Assembly (NCBI GenBank): GCA_018609125.1
Contig: JABAYF010000001.1
Span: forward strand, 28,199 to 92,198
DNA from: Candidatus Nanopelagicales bacterium
Lineage (GTDB): Bacteria > Actinomycetota > Actinomycetes > S36-B12
Direction of reading: 5' to 3'
DNA: 64,000 nucleotides
Positions 1 through 8,946 of the stretch are shown in pieces. Numbering within the stretch: position 1 is the stretch's first letter; each line of letters opens with the position of its first letter. A program made the position numbers and the translations under genes. The notes below the pieces were generated by a model. The model ran no database searches and was not told where the DNA came from. It worked only from the letters and a program-made list of their open reading frames with translations.

Positions 1-497
1 TCGAGCAACAACACGCCGGGTCGATTGATCAACGCCCGAGCCACGGCAACTCGCTGCTGTTGACCCCCCGAAAGCTGCCCTGGTCTGCGCCGGGCCAATG
101 GGCCGAGTTCAACCAGTTCCAGCATTTGCGTAACCGGCTCAGACACGTTCTTGATGCCGCGGCGTCGCAACCCGAAGGCAACATTTTCGAACACGTCCAG
201 GTGTGGGAAAAGAGCATAGGACTGAAACACCGTGTTGACCGGCCGCTTATAGGCCTTCAACCGCGTCAGGTCTTTGTCGCCGAGCATGATCTGACCAGTC
301 GTGGGGTCTTCCAGACCCGCGACCATGCGCAAAGTAGTGGTTTTGCCGCATCCGGACGGGCCGAGTAGGGCAAAGAAAGATCCGGCCGGAATGGTCAGGG
401 TGAGATCGTCAACGGCGACAAATTCCCCGAACAACTTCGTCAAATTGATCAGATTCAGGTCGAAGACTTCAACGTCATCGACCGAAGACAAAGTCAC
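1..497 (-). CDS. potA: Polyamine ABC transporter ATP-binding subunit, PotA-like (partial, 3' end outside the window)
   Basis: The ATPase subunit should power import of spermidine or putrescine at the membrane. About 165 codons read openly to the window edge. A Walker A motif [10 protein letters not shown] is followed by the Q-loop region FQSYALFPH and the ABC signature [15 protein letters not shown]; the window ends just before the Walker B acidic residue. The GTG start at 497 was chosen because GGGAG lies 7 nt upstream. It lies 40 nt after potD on the same strand, so it is probably the second gene of a pot operon whose permease genes would lie beyond position 1. Polyamine specificity is inferred from similarity to PotA and from the flanking catabolic genes; related sugar or iron importers are less likely. 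Confidence 0.88.
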   Translation of the reverse strand, partial: MTLSSVDDVEVFDLNLINLTKLFGEFVAVDDLTLTIPAGSFFALLGPSGCGKTTTLRMVAGLEDPTTGQIMLGDKDLTRLKAYKRPVNTVFQSYALFPHLDVFENVAFGLRRRGIKNVSEPVTQMLELVELGPLARRRPGQLSGGQQQRVAVARALINRPGVLLL

Positions 498-536
498 CGC
501 TTCACTCCCAAATTTCGCGCTCGCACGGTTGAGAAA

Positions 537-1760
537 CTAAAGGCCGATTGCGGCTTGGAACTCCCGCTGATAGGCCTCATCCTGCTCAGCAGTTAGCGGC
601 ATGAAGACAAAGGACTGTTCCAGCATGGCGTCGCTGGGGAAGATGTACTCATTGGATGCCAGGTCTGGGTCAATCGCCTCCATCGCTTCCTTGGCACCGG
701 TCACCGGACACAGGTAATTGATGTACGCCGCAACCTCTGCTGCCACCACCGGATCGTAGTAGTAGTTCATCAGCTCTTCAGCGTTCTTCTTGTGTGTCGA
801 GGTGGACGGGATGAGCATATTGTCCGTCCAGAGTGTGGCTCCGGATTCGGGAAAATCAAACCCGTAGTCATCGCCGAGGGTCAACACGTCACCGGACCAC
901 CCAATAACACCGATGACGTCTCCCGTGCCCAGCGCATCGAGATAGTCGTTACCAGCTACCTGACGGATTTGACCGTTGTCGATTTGCTCGGCGAGTGCGG
1001 CAATCGCCTGCTGGAATTGGTCATCGGTGAAGTTCGCCGGGTCGTTGCCCTGCCACGCCATGATTACACCCATCGTGTCGCGCATTTCTGACAGCACCGT
1101 GATGCGTCCACGCAGAGCCGGATCAAAGAGTTGGTCAAGGGAGGTGAGTTTGTCGACACCGAGTGCATCTTGGACGGCGGGGATGTTGTAGCCGAGGCCG
1201 GCAAAGCCGCCCTGCCAGGGCAGGGTGAAATCGCGCGGTGCGTCAAAGGTGACGTTTTGCAGCCGCGGGATCAAGTTGACCGAGTTAGGAATCATGGCCT
1301 TATCCAGTTTCTGAGCGAAACCATTTTGGATCCATAGGCCGGCCATCCAGTCAGTGAGCACCACGATATCTCGATCAATCGACTGTCCCTGCTCCAACTG
1401 AGTCCGCACCTTGGCGTAGAACTCGTTGTTGTCATTGACATCCTCGTTGTAGGTCACCGTAATGCCGGTGGCGGCCTGGAATGCCTCCAGCGTCGGGCGC
1501 TCACCTGTGTCCTCGTCGAGGTCGAGGTACTCCACCCAGTTTGACCAGGCAATGGTCTTTTCTGAGTCGGAAAGATCTGCCGGGCCGGTAGGAGCCGCTG
1601 ACGACGTAGGGTCATCTGCTCCTCCGCCCGCTCCACACGCCGCAGCGGCAACGGCAGCCGTGCCGATGCCGGCGGCCTGGAGGAGGCGTCGGCGGCTAAG
1701 CGAAGCGCGGGACAAACGAACTATTTGTGCTGCCTCGGGGGACAGTGGACGCTTGGTCAT
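537..1760 (-). CDS. potD: Polyamine ABC transporter substrate-binding lipoprotein, PotD/PotF-like
   Basis: This is an extracytoplasmic solute receptor of 407 aa, probably for putrescine or spermidine, feeding the PotA-type importer downstream. The N-terminus carries a twin-arginine motif SRRRLLQ at residues 22-28, a hydrophobic stretch, and a lipobox ending at Cys42 (AAAC). It is therefore probably exported folded by Tat and lipid-anchored. The mature part has the PotD-type fold features, with sequences such as IAWSNWVEYL near the start and NYYYDPVVAAEVAAYINY near the C-terminus. AAGGAGA lies 7 nt upstream of the ATG. It is probably co-transcribed with potA 40 nt downstream. The ligand is inferred from family and context. 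Confidence 0.86.
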   Translation of the reverse strand: MTKRPLSPEAAQIVRLSRASLSRRRLLQAAGIGTAAVAAAACGAGGGADDPTSSAAPTGPADLSDSEKTIAWSNWVEYLDLDEDTGERPTLEAFQAATGITVTYNEDVNDNNEFYAKVRTQLEQGQSIDRDIVVLTDWMAGLWIQNGFAQKLDKAMIPNSVNLIPRLQNVTFDAPRDFTLPWQGGFAGLGYNIPAVQDALGVDKLTSLDQLFDPALRGRITVLSEMRDTMGVIMAWQGNDPANFTDDQFQQAIAALAEQIDNGQIRQVAGNDYLDALGTGDVIGVIGWSGDVLTLGDDYGFDFPESGATLWTDNMLIPSTSTHKKNAEELMNYYYDPVVAAEVAAYINYLCPVTGAKEAMEAIDPDLASNEYIFPSDAMLEQSFVFMPLTAEQDEAYQREFQAAIGL

Positions 1761-1856
1761 CTGAGCTTCTCCTTGGTTGGCTGCGCCGGGCGCATCGTGG
1801 ACATGAAATGAATCTTATGGGCAAAGTGTTGCTGTGGGGTGAAATCTGAGGTGCTT

Positions 1857-3299
1857 TTACGGTGCAGGTATGCGATCAGCGAAAATGATACGGTGCCACG
1901 GTTTGCGTGCGACCCCGGTGATATCCCACGACACGTGCTTCATCGCGGTGTACTCCTCCAGGGAATAAATGGACATGTCCTTGCCGAAGCCTGATCCCTT
2001 GACTCCACCGTGGGGCATCTCGCTCACGATCGGGATGTGGTCATTGATCCAGACACAGCCGGAGCGGATTTCACGCTGCGCCCGCATGGCGCGATACACG
2101 TCGTGGGTCCAGGCCGAGGCTGCGAGGCCGTATGGGGTGTCGTTGGCCAATGCGATCCCCTCGTCATCACTGTCGAAGGGCAAGACCACGAGCACCGGGC
2201 CGAATATTTCCTCCTGCACGATCGGATCGTCCTGGGTCACCCCCGTGACGATCGTGGCCGGATAGAAGGCACCCTCGGCTAAGAACCCGGTAGGCAAAAC
2301 TCCACCGGCAGTGATCTTTGCTCCTCGCAGGACCGCAGCATCAACGAAGGCGGATACTCGGTCGCGCTGGGCCAGGGAAACTAAGGAACCCATGTCCGTG
2401 CTCGGGTCCCGCGGATCTCCCATGGAGATACTCGAAAACACGTCGCTGACCCCGTCAACGAAGCGTTCGTACAGTGGGCGCTGGACGTACACCCGCGTCG
2501 CCGCAGTGCAGTCTTGGCCAGTGTTAATGAGGGCAGCAGCCGCCGCGCCCTGGATTGCCGCATCAAGGTCTGCGTCGTCGAAAACAACGAATGGCGCTTT
2601 GCCACCGAGTTCAAGATGCACTCGTGCGCCGCGTTTGGCCGCCAGGCTCATCACCCGATGACCCACCGGCGTGGAGCCGGTGAAGGACACCATGTCCACA
2701 TCGTGGTGGCCGACCAACGCCTCGCCCACGACAGGCCCAAGGCCATTGACGATGTTGATAACCCCGGCCGGAATACCGGCGGTATGCGCATCTTCAGCGA
2801 ACATCAGTGTTGTCAGCGGAGTGATTTCTGCTGGCTTCAACACGATGGTGTTTCCTGCCGCGATCGCTGGCAGGGCTTTCCACATGGCCATCTGCAACGG
2901 GTAGTTCCACGGTGCGATGGAACCCACCACCCCGATGGCTTCACGTCGGATCACCGAGGTGTGGTCAGGGTCGTACTCCGCAGAGGCCAAGCCAGCCAGA
3001 TTTCGCGCCGCACCGGCAAAAAAAGTGACATTGTCAATGGATCCAGGAACGTCAAACTCCGTGGCCAGGCGCAGCGTTTTTCCGGTCTGACCAGACTCCA
3101 CCATCGCGTATTCCGCTGCCCGCGCGGCCATCCGATCAGCCAATTTCAGCAGTACATCGGCTCGGACGCCGGGTGGTTGTCCCGACCAGTCGGCGAAGGC
3201 CGCACGTGCCTTGTGGACTGCGGCATCCACATCAGCAGGGGTGTCGTAGGTGACAGCGCCTACGACACCACCCATGGCGGGGTCAGTGATCTCGTGCAT
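1857..3299 (-). CDS. NAD(P)-dependent aldehyde dehydrogenase, aminoaldehyde type (second of a tandem pair)
   Basis: This 480-aa ALDH-superfamily enzyme probably oxidises an aminoaldehyde or semialdehyde from diamine breakdown. It has the oxyanion-hole Asn in PWNY (N132), the cofactor-site motif FTGST, the general base E230 in LELGGK, and the nucleophile C264 in GQDCTAATR. The family resembles gamma-aminobutyraldehyde and betaine-aldehyde dehydrogenases. The N-terminus is about 20 residues shorter than in the upstream paralogue. An in-frame TAA, which is the stop of that paralogue, lies just upstream, so no longer start is possible. The likely ribosome site AAGGAG is unusually far, about 14 nt from the ATG. 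The gene follows its paralogue by 18 nt and is surely in the same transcript. Confidence 0.86.
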   Translation of the reverse strand: MHEITDPAMGGVVGAVTYDTPADVDAAVHKARAAFADWSGQPPGVRADVLLKLADRMAARAAEYAMVESGQTGKTLRLATEFDVPGSIDNVTFFAGAARNLAGLASAEYDPDHTSVIRREAIGVVGSIAPWNYPLQMAMWKALPAIAAGNTIVLKPAEITPLTTLMFAEDAHTAGIPAGVINIVNGLGPVVGEALVGHHDVDMVSFTGSTPVGHRVMSLAAKRGARVHLELGGKAPFVVFDDADLDAAIQGAAAAALINTGQDCTAATRVYVQRPLYERFVDGVSDVFSSISMGDPRDPSTDMGSLVSLAQRDRVSAFVDAAVLRGAKITAGGVLPTGFLAEGAFYPATIVTGVTQDDPIVQEEIFGPVLVVLPFDSDDEGIALANDTPYGLAASAWTHDVYRAMRAQREIRSGCVWINDHIPIVSEMPHGGVKGSGFGKDMSIYSLEEYTAMKHVSWDITGVARKPWHRIIFADRIPAP

Positions 3300-3317
3300 G
3301 CGGTTTTCGTTTTCTCC

Positions 3318-4763
3318 TTAGCTGTCCAGATTGGCCATGACGTGTTTGATGCGCGTGTAGTCCTCAAATCCGTACATGGATAGGTCTTTACCGTAGCCGG
3401 ACTGCTTGAAGCCACCGTGTGGCATCTCGGCAACCAGTGGGATGTGGGTGTTGATCCAGACGCAGCCAAAGTCCAGGCTCCGTGCCATGCGCATGGCACG
3501 ACCGAAGTCTCGGGTCCAGACCGACGAAGCCAGGCCGTAACGAACCCCGTTGGCCCACTGCAGCGCCTGGGCTTCATCAGTGAATTTCTGCACCGTCATC
3601 ACCGGGCCAAAAACCTCGTTTTGAATCATTTCATCGTCCTGTAGAAGTCCAGACACCACCGTTGGTTCAATGAAGTAACCGCGATCCCCTTGACGCTGTC
3701 CACCGGCCACGATCTGCGCGTGCTCGGGCGTGCGCTCTAGGAAGCCCAGAACGCGCTCCAACTGCGCGGCATTGTTAACGGGAGGCACCATGGCTTCACC
3801 CCCGGGACCGTCAGCCCACGTGGTTTGGGTGGCCCGGGCCTGCTCTGTCAGCGCCGCAACGAACTCGTCATGAATTCCCGGCGCGACAATAATGCGCGTG
3901 GCCGCCGTGCAATCTTGTCCAGCATTAAAATATCCTGCTACAGCAAGTGTTTCAGCAGCCAACTCGATATCGGCGTCATCGAAAATGACCACCGGCGCCT
4001 TGCCACCAAGTTCTAGATGTACACGCTTAACGTCGTGAGCTGCCTCCTTCGCAACCTCGATACCGGCGCGCACCGAACCGGTGATGGACACCATGTCTGG
4101 ACGCTGGTGAGCGACGAGAGCGCGGCCGGTGTCGCGATCCCCGCACAAGACGTTGAACACCCCGGGCGGCAGTAATCCCGCCTCGGCAATCATTTCAGCC
4201 ATTCGCACGGTGGACACCGGCGTGGTATCGGAAGGTTTCAACACCACAGTGTTACCTGCTGCAATGGCCGGAATGTACTTCCATACGGCCATCATCATCG
4301 GGTAATTCCACGGAGTCACCTGACCAATAACCCCGACCGGCTCGCGCCGAATCATGGACGTGAATCCACTCATGTACTCCCCGGCGGCGCGTCCCTCGAG
4401 TACGCGGGCTGCACCGGCAAAAAACCGAATCTGATCAACCATGGGTGGTACCTCTTCAGATGCGGTCAGGGCCAGCGGTTTTCCGGTGTTTTCACTTTCC
4501 AGAGCAACGAGTTCTGCCGCGTTACTTTCAAACAGATCCGCGATGGCAAGGAGAGCTTTTTGGCGTTCACCCGGCGTTGTATCTCGCCAACCGGGGAACG
4601 CATCCGAGGCGGCCCGGTAAGCCGAATCAACGTCGCGTTCACTTGATTCAACGGCTTCAGCGAAGACTTCGCCGGTGGTGGGATTGATGAGGTCACGCGT
4701 GCGTCCATCGCCCCCGTCGACCGTGTGACCGTTGATCACGTTGCGAATCTGGCGAGCAGCCAT
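3318..4763 (-). CDS. NAD(P)-dependent aldehyde dehydrogenase, gamma-aminobutyraldehyde/betaine-aldehyde type (first of a tandem pair)
   Basis: This is a full-length 481-aa ALDH with N153 (PWNY), the ITGS cofactor loop, E251 (LELGGK) and catalytic C285 (GQDCTAATR). A strong ribosome site (GAGGAGG) lies upstream of the ATG. It heads the minus-strand unit ALDH-ALDH and is divergent from an Lrp-type regulator and an aminotransferase operon. In a diamine pathway the aminotransferase produces 4-aminobutanal or 5-aminopentanal, which this type of enzyme oxidises to GABA or 5-aminovalerate. The second ALDH could then act on the semialdehyde formed after the next transamination. Which paralogue does which step cannot be told from the sequence. 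Confidence 0.86.
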   Translation of the reverse strand: MAARQIRNVINGHTVDGGDGRTRDLINPTTGEVFAEAVESSERDVDSAYRAASDAFPGWRDTTPGERQKALLAIADLFESNAAELVALESENTGKPLALTASEEVPPMVDQIRFFAGAARVLEGRAAGEYMSGFTSMIRREPVGVIGQVTPWNYPMMMAVWKYIPAIAAGNTVVLKPSDTTPVSTVRMAEMIAEAGLLPPGVFNVLCGDRDTGRALVAHQRPDMVSITGSVRAGIEVAKEAAHDVKRVHLELGGKAPVVIFDDADIELAAETLAVAGYFNAGQDCTAATRIIVAPGIHDEFVAALTEQARATQTTWADGPGGEAMVPPVNNAAQLERVLGFLERTPEHAQIVAGGQRQGDRGYFIEPTVVSGLLQDDEMIQNEVFGPVMTVQKFTDEAQALQWANGVRYGLASSVWTRDFGRAMRMARSLDFGCVWINTHIPLVAEMPHGGFKQSGYGKDLSMYGFEDYTRIKHVMANLDS

Positions 4764-4868
4764 GGTCTGGTTCCTCCTCGTAGACGACGGGGTCCTTACC
4801 CGGATTCACCGGCACCATGACGCTACTCCAAGTGGCGGAGTCGGTTGCGATTCCATGGAAAAGACACG

Positions 4869-4897
4869 AAATTAGTGGAGTTAGACACTCTAATCAA
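4869..4897 (-). promoter_or_regulatory. Candidate ALDH promoter with an embedded palindromic operator
   Basis: Read on the minus strand, TTGATT (4897-4892) and TAATTT (4874-4869) are separated by exactly 17 nt, which fits a sigma-70-type promoter for the ALDH pair. An imperfect inverted repeat with arms ATTAG and CTAAT (4871-4894) fills the space between the -35 and -10 boxes. An inner pair GAGT/ACTC sits at 4878-4890. The site lies between the divergent ALDH and Lrp-family genes, so it is a reasonable binding site for that regulator. The rest of the 178-nt intergenic interval shows nothing else I can assign. Confidence 0.5.
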
Positions 4898-4941
4898 CCG
4901 ATTCCCTTGCATCTTGCGCATAAATCAGCGATGATGGCGAA

Positions 4942-5421
4942 GTGTCCAGCCCCGCCATCATGCGTCCAGCCCCCGTGCGCCTCGACGAGGTATCCAAAGC
5001 CATCATCACCCAGCTGCAACAGGATGGTCGACGCTCCTACGGAGCGATCGGCAAGGCGGTAGGCCTGTCCGAGGCCGCTGTTCGCCAGCGCGTCCAACGC
5101 CTCACCGATGCCGGTGTGATGCAAATCGTCGCCGTCACCGATCCTTTACAGGTCGGCTTCCCTCGGGCAGCGATGCTCGGCATCAAGGTCGATGTCGATG
5201 TAGAAACCGTGGCCGATGCGCTCGGGGCCATGGCTGAGGTGGACTACCTCGTCATCTGTGCGGGCGGCTTCGATCTCATGGCCGAGGTTGTCGCCGAAGA
5301 TGACGACCATCTCCTCGAGTTAGTCAACCGCCGCATTCGTTCCTGCCCTGGCGTCATCAGCATTGACACTTTCGTCTATCTGAAATTACGCAAACAAATT
5401 TACTCATGGGGCACCCGTTAG
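4942..5421 (+). CDS. Lrp/AsnC-family transcriptional regulator
   Basis: This small feast/famine regulator has 159 aa. An N-terminal winged helix-turn-helix (LDEVSKAIITQLQQDGRRSY, then GLSEAAVRQRVQRL) is followed by an AsnC ligand-binding/oligomerisation domain (about residues 70-145, including the GGFDLMAEVVAEDD region). The GTG at 4942 has no clear ribosome site. The in-frame ATG at 4960 would give a more usual N-terminus (MRPAPVRLDEV) but also lacks one. The protein sits between the ALDH pair and the aminotransferase operon and probably senses an amino acid or diamine intermediate to control both. The ligand is unknown. Confidence 0.86.
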   Translation: MSSPAIMRPAPVRLDEVSKAIITQLQQDGRRSYGAIGKAVGLSEAAVRQRVQRLTDAGVMQIVAVTDPLQVGFPRAAMLGIKVDVDVETVADALGAMAEVDYLVICAGGFDLMAEVVAEDDDHLLELVNRRIRSCPGVISIDTFVYLKLRKQIYSWGTR

Positions 5422-5493
5422 AACGTGTTCTTACCGCTGCAAGCCCCAACTCAATCACAACTCAATCCCACCTCAAAACACAAGGGACACAAC

Positions 5494-6894
5494 ATGACCA
5501 CGACACCGCAGTTTGTCACCGAATATGGTGCAGACGCTCTCGCCGAGCGAGCCCGCCGGCACCTGTGGATGCATTTTACTCGGCACTCCACCTACGAACA
5601 GGGCGGACACGTACCGGTGATTGTCCGTGGTGAAGGTCCTTATATCTGGGATGACCAAGGCAAACGCTACTTCGATGGGCTCTCTGGCCTATTCGTCGTA
5701 CAAGCCGGCCACGGCCGCAAAGAAATCGCTCAGGCTATGGCCACGCAGGCCGAGCAACTGGAATTTTTTCCCCTGTGGTCCTATGCCCATCCCGGCGCGA
5801 TCATGCTTGCCGAAAGACTGGCCGGATACGCCCCTGGCGACCTCAACCGCGTCTTCTTCACCAGCGGTGGTGGCGAGGCCGTAGAGAGTGCCTGGAAATT
5901 AGCCAAGCAGTTTTTCAAACTCACCGGGAAGCCCACCAAGTACAAGGTGATTTCCCGTGCGGTTGCCTACCACGGCACCCCTCAGGGCGCCCTGAGCATT
6001 ACCGGTATCCCCGACGCCAAAGTCCCCTTCGAGCCGCTCGTTCCCGGTGGCGTCAAGGTACCCAACACCAACCTGTATCGAGCACCGGAGGAATACCGCT
6101 ACGACGAAAAAGCATTTGGCCTCTGGGCGGCCAATCGCATCGCAGAAGCCATTGAGTTTGAGGGTGCAGACTCCGTTGCGGCGGTCTTTATTGAACCGGT
6201 TCAAAACTCCGGCGGATGTTTCCCGCCGCCGCCGGGATATCTCGAGCGGGTCCGCGAGATTTGCGATGAGTACGACGTCTTGATGGTGGCCGACGAGACG
6301 ATTACCTCCTTCGGTCGCATCGGTGATTACTTCGCCATGAGTCGCTTTGGAGTTACCCCGGACATCATCACCTGCGCGAAAGGCATGACCTCCGGCTACT
6401 CACCGATGGGTGCGATGATCGCGAGCGACCGACTCTTTGAACCCTTCAAGCATGGCGACACTGCTTTCCTGCATGGCTACACGTGGGGTGGTCATCCCGT
6501 GGGCGCAGCGGCGGCCATGGCGAACCTGGATATTTTCGAACGCGAGGACCTCAACGGCAATGTTCGCAATAACGAGGGGGCCTTTCGCCGAACGCTGGAA
6601 AAGCTTCTTGACCTACCCATCGTCGGTGATGTGCGCGGCGCCGGGTATTTCTACGGAATTGAACTGGTCAAGGACAAAGAAACGCGTGAGACGTTCAACG
6701 CTGAGGAAAGCGAACGACTCCTGCGCGGGTTCCTTTCCAAAGAACTATTTGACCGGGGCCTATATTGCCGTGCTGATGACCGAGGCGACCCGGTGATCCA
6801 GTTGGCCCCACCCTTGGTTATCGGCCCTGAGCATTTTGATGAGATCGAACAAATCCTTCGCTCAGTGCTGACCGAGGCTGGCAATATCCTGTGA
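5494..6894 (+). CDS. Class III PLP aminotransferase, putrescine/diamine-pyruvate type (SpuC-like)
   Basis: This omega-aminotransferase of 466 aa probably moves the terminal amino group of putrescine, cadaverine or an omega-amino acid to pyruvate or 2-oxoglutarate. PLP-site features are the phosphate-binding TSGGGEAVESAWKLA (about residues 123-137), D267 in VADETI, and Schiff-base lysine K296 in CAKGMTS. The ATG at 5494 has AAGGGA about 7 nt upstream and gives the normal N-terminus; an earlier GTG at 5425 would add 23 residues without similarity to the family. It is the first gene of an operon with the flavin-binding protein (4-nt overlap) and the oxidase. The substrate is inferred from the neighbours. 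Confidence 0.87.
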   Translation: MTTTPQFVTEYGADALAERARRHLWMHFTRHSTYEQGGHVPVIVRGEGPYIWDDQGKRYFDGLSGLFVVQAGHGRKEIAQAMATQAEQLEFFPLWSYAHPGAIMLAERLAGYAPGDLNRVFFTSGGGEAVESAWKLAKQFFKLTGKPTKYKVISRAVAYHGTPQGALSITGIPDAKVPFEPLVPGGVKVPNTNLYRAPEEYRYDEKAFGLWAANRIAEAIEFEGADSVAAVFIEPVQNSGGCFPPPPGYLERVREICDEYDVLMVADETITSFGRIGDYFAMSRFGVTPDIITCAKGMTSGYSPMGAMIASDRLFEPFKHGDTAFLHGYTWGGHPVGAAAAMANLDIFEREDLNGNVRNNEGAFRRTLEKLLDLPIVGDVRGAGYFYGIELVKDKETRETFNAEESERLLRGFLSKELFDRGLYCRADDRGDPVIQLAPPLVIGPEHFDEIEQILRSVLTEAGNIL

Positions 6895-7574
6895 CGGTGA
6901 AGCAAGAAGTTGAGCGCACACCAGGATCGACGGCGCGCACAAAAATTCACCGAATCCCCGACCGGGCAGTGCACAGCAGCGTGGTGCGGGACGAAATTCT
7001 CGACGCGGGCCTCGTTGCCCATGTCGTGGTCATTGACCAGGGGCAACCGTTCATCATTCCTGTTGCCTACGCTCGCTCAGACGACGATGTTCTGTTCCAC
7101 GGATCTAGTGCATCTCGCCTATTCAAGCAGTTGGCCACCGGCGAGCAGTCTACGTGCTTATCGGTGACTCTCCTCGACGGATTAGTGCTGGCCCGCAGTG
7201 CATTTGAGTCGAGCATGAATTACCGCAGCGTGATGGTCCTCGGCATTCCTCGCTTGCTTGCAGGCCATGAAAAGACAGCAGCATTACGGCGCATCAGTGA
7301 TCACCTACTGCCCGACCGCTGGAACGACATACGTCCGCCAACGGCCCAGGAAGAAAAGGCCACCATCGTTTTGTCTTTGTCTCTCGCGGAGTCATCGGTC
7401 AAGGTCCGAACCGGTGGTCCCGAAGACGTGCCCTCTGATCTAGAAGATCCGGTGTACCGGGACACCTGGGCCGGCGAGGTACCTATCATCGATTCCTTCA
7501 CGACTGCGGTTCCTGATTCGCTGAGTCTCGAAACGCAGGTGCCCGCCTACATCCAACAGTGGCGTCGATCTTGA
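6891..7574 (+). CDS. Pyridoxamine 5'-phosphate oxidase-family flavin-binding split-barrel protein
   Basis: This 227-aa protein resembles the Pyridox_ox_2/NimA-like group. An N-terminal split barrel (about residues 20-150) carries patterns such as VVIDQGQPFIIPVAYAR and FHGSSASRLFKQL, which in relatives bind FMN, heme or F420. The GTG start overlaps the TGA of the aminotransferase as GTGA, so it is translationally coupled. The 3' end overlaps the downstream oxidase by 16 nt. Its role in diamine breakdown is not known to me. Possible roles are a flavin-dependent reductase of an intermediate or protection from the PLP/aldehyde chemistry; neither is shown by the sequence. Confidence 0.78.
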   Translation: MTVKQEVERTPGSTARTKIHRIPDRAVHSSVVRDEILDAGLVAHVVVIDQGQPFIIPVAYARSDDDVLFHGSSASRLFKQLATGEQSTCLSVTLLDGLVLARSAFESSMNYRSVMVLGIPRLLAGHEKTAALRRISDHLLPDRWNDIRPPTAQEEKATIVLSLSLAESSVKVRTGGPEDVPSDLEDPVYRDTWAGEVPIIDSFTTAVPDSLSLETQVPAYIQQWRRS

Positions 7575-8938
7575 CTGCACTGTGGGCGGACACTGTTCCA
7601 GCGGCATTGAACAAGCCGCTGGGGACCCGTCTGAGTGAAGACGTCACCGCAGATGTGGTGATCGTAGGTGGTGGGTACACCGGATTGTGGACCGCCTACC
7701 ACCTACAAATGCAGGCCCCAGACCTTCGCGTCACGATCGTGGAAGCAGAACAGGCTGGTTTCGGTGCGAGCGGACGCAATGGCGGATGGTGCTCGGCCCA
7801 TTTCCCGGCATCACTACCCAAGATCGCTCGAAAATATGGCGTCGCGGCCGCCCAAGCCATGCAGTCAACCATGCACGACACCGTCGCAGCCATCCATACA
7901 ACCATTAAACGGGAGGGCTGGCAGGTGGATGCTGCCGCCGGTGGCGCCGTGATGGCTGCCCGCACGCCGGTACAACTGCAGCGGGCCGAAGAAGAGATCA
8001 CCACCTGGCGACGGTTTGGTTTCGGTGCCGAGGACTACCGACTACTCACCGCGGTGGAAACGACAGATCGACTCGCCGCCACCGATGTCCTAGGCGGCCT
8101 TTACACACCGCACTGCATGGCAATTCACCCCGCAAAACTCATCCGCGAACTGGCCACCACGGTCGTGGCACGAGGGGCCACCCTCTACGAGGACTCCCCC
8201 GCGGTATCCCTCACCGCCGGCATTGTGCGCACCGACCACGGCAGCGTCCAAGCACCCATCGTCGTACGCGCGACCGAGGGCTACACCGCCACCATTCCCG
8301 GACATCACCGCGATCTTGTCCCCGTGTACTCCCTCATGCTCGCCACCGAGCCCTTATCTGCGGCCACCTGGGACCAGATTGGTCTGGCGGAGAGAGAAAC
8401 ATTCACCGACCTGCGCAATCTGGTCATCTACGGGCAGCGGACCGCTGATGATCGCATTGCTTTCGGAGGTCGTGGGGCCCCCTACCATTTCGGTTCGTCC
8501 ATTAAGCCCGAGTTCGACCAAAACAGTCTGGTCTTTCAACAATTATGGGCAACCCTGATCGACTTATTTCCAGTGATCGTGAACCGTGAAGTAACCCACA
8601 CCTGGGGCGGCCCACTCGGCGTTCCACGCGACTGGTTCGCCTCCTGCGGCCTCGACCGAACGACCGGGCTGGCCTGGTCCGGGGGTTATGTGGGCGACGG
8701 TGTGGGTACGTCTTACTTGGGTGGGGCGACGCTGGCCGATCTCATTCTCGACCAGTCGACCGAACGCACCGGTCTCGCCTGGGTCAATCACCGATCACGA
8801 CGCTGGGAGCCTGAACCGTTGCGGTGGATTGGCACCAACCTTGGGCTACGCACCATGACCGCAGCAGATACGGCCGAGGACCGCACCGCAAAGCCCTCGA
8901 CCCGGGCACGACTGTTCTCCCGACTCCTCGGCAGTTAA
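7559..8938 (+). CDS. FAD-dependent amine oxidoreductase, DAO/PuuB-like
   Basis: This 459-aa flavoprotein of the D-amino-acid-oxidase fold has the N-terminal dinucleotide motif DVVIVGGGYTGLWTAYHL (about residues 31-48), then IVEAEQAGFGASGRNGGWC, which is typical of the gamma-glutamylputrescine oxidase (PuuB) group. It should oxidise a primary amine to an aldehyde with release of ammonia and H2O2. It ends the aminotransferase operon and overlaps the flavin-binding gene by 16 nt. No gamma-glutamylputrescine synthetase (PuuA) is present in the window, so the substrate may be the free amine or an N-acylated form made elsewhere. TTG at 7571 is an alternative start. Confidence 0.83.
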   Translation: MASILTALWADTVPAALNKPLGTRLSEDVTADVVIVGGGYTGLWTAYHLQMQAPDLRVTIVEAEQAGFGASGRNGGWCSAHFPASLPKIARKYGVAAAQAMQSTMHDTVAAIHTTIKREGWQVDAAAGGAVMAARTPVQLQRAEEEITTWRRFGFGAEDYRLLTAVETTDRLAATDVLGGLYTPHCMAIHPAKLIRELATTVVARGATLYEDSPAVSLTAGIVRTDHGSVQAPIVVRATEGYTATIPGHHRDLVPVYSLMLATEPLSAATWDQIGLAERETFTDLRNLVIYGQRTADDRIAFGGRGAPYHFGSSIKPEFDQNSLVFQQLWATLIDLFPVIVNREVTHTWGGPLGVPRDWFASCGLDRTTGLAWSGGYVGDGVGTSYLGGATLADLILDQSTERTGLAWVNHRSRRWEPEPLRWIGTNLGLRTMTAADTAEDRTAKPSTRARLFSRLLGS

Positions 8939-8946
8939 GGCAGCAC

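Noticed and set aside
2514..3383. Long plus-strand open frame (289 codons) opposite the ALDH gene
   Set aside because: It lies wholly antisense to well-conserved ALDH motifs, has no recognisable domain or ribosome site, and is explained by codon bias on the opposite strand.
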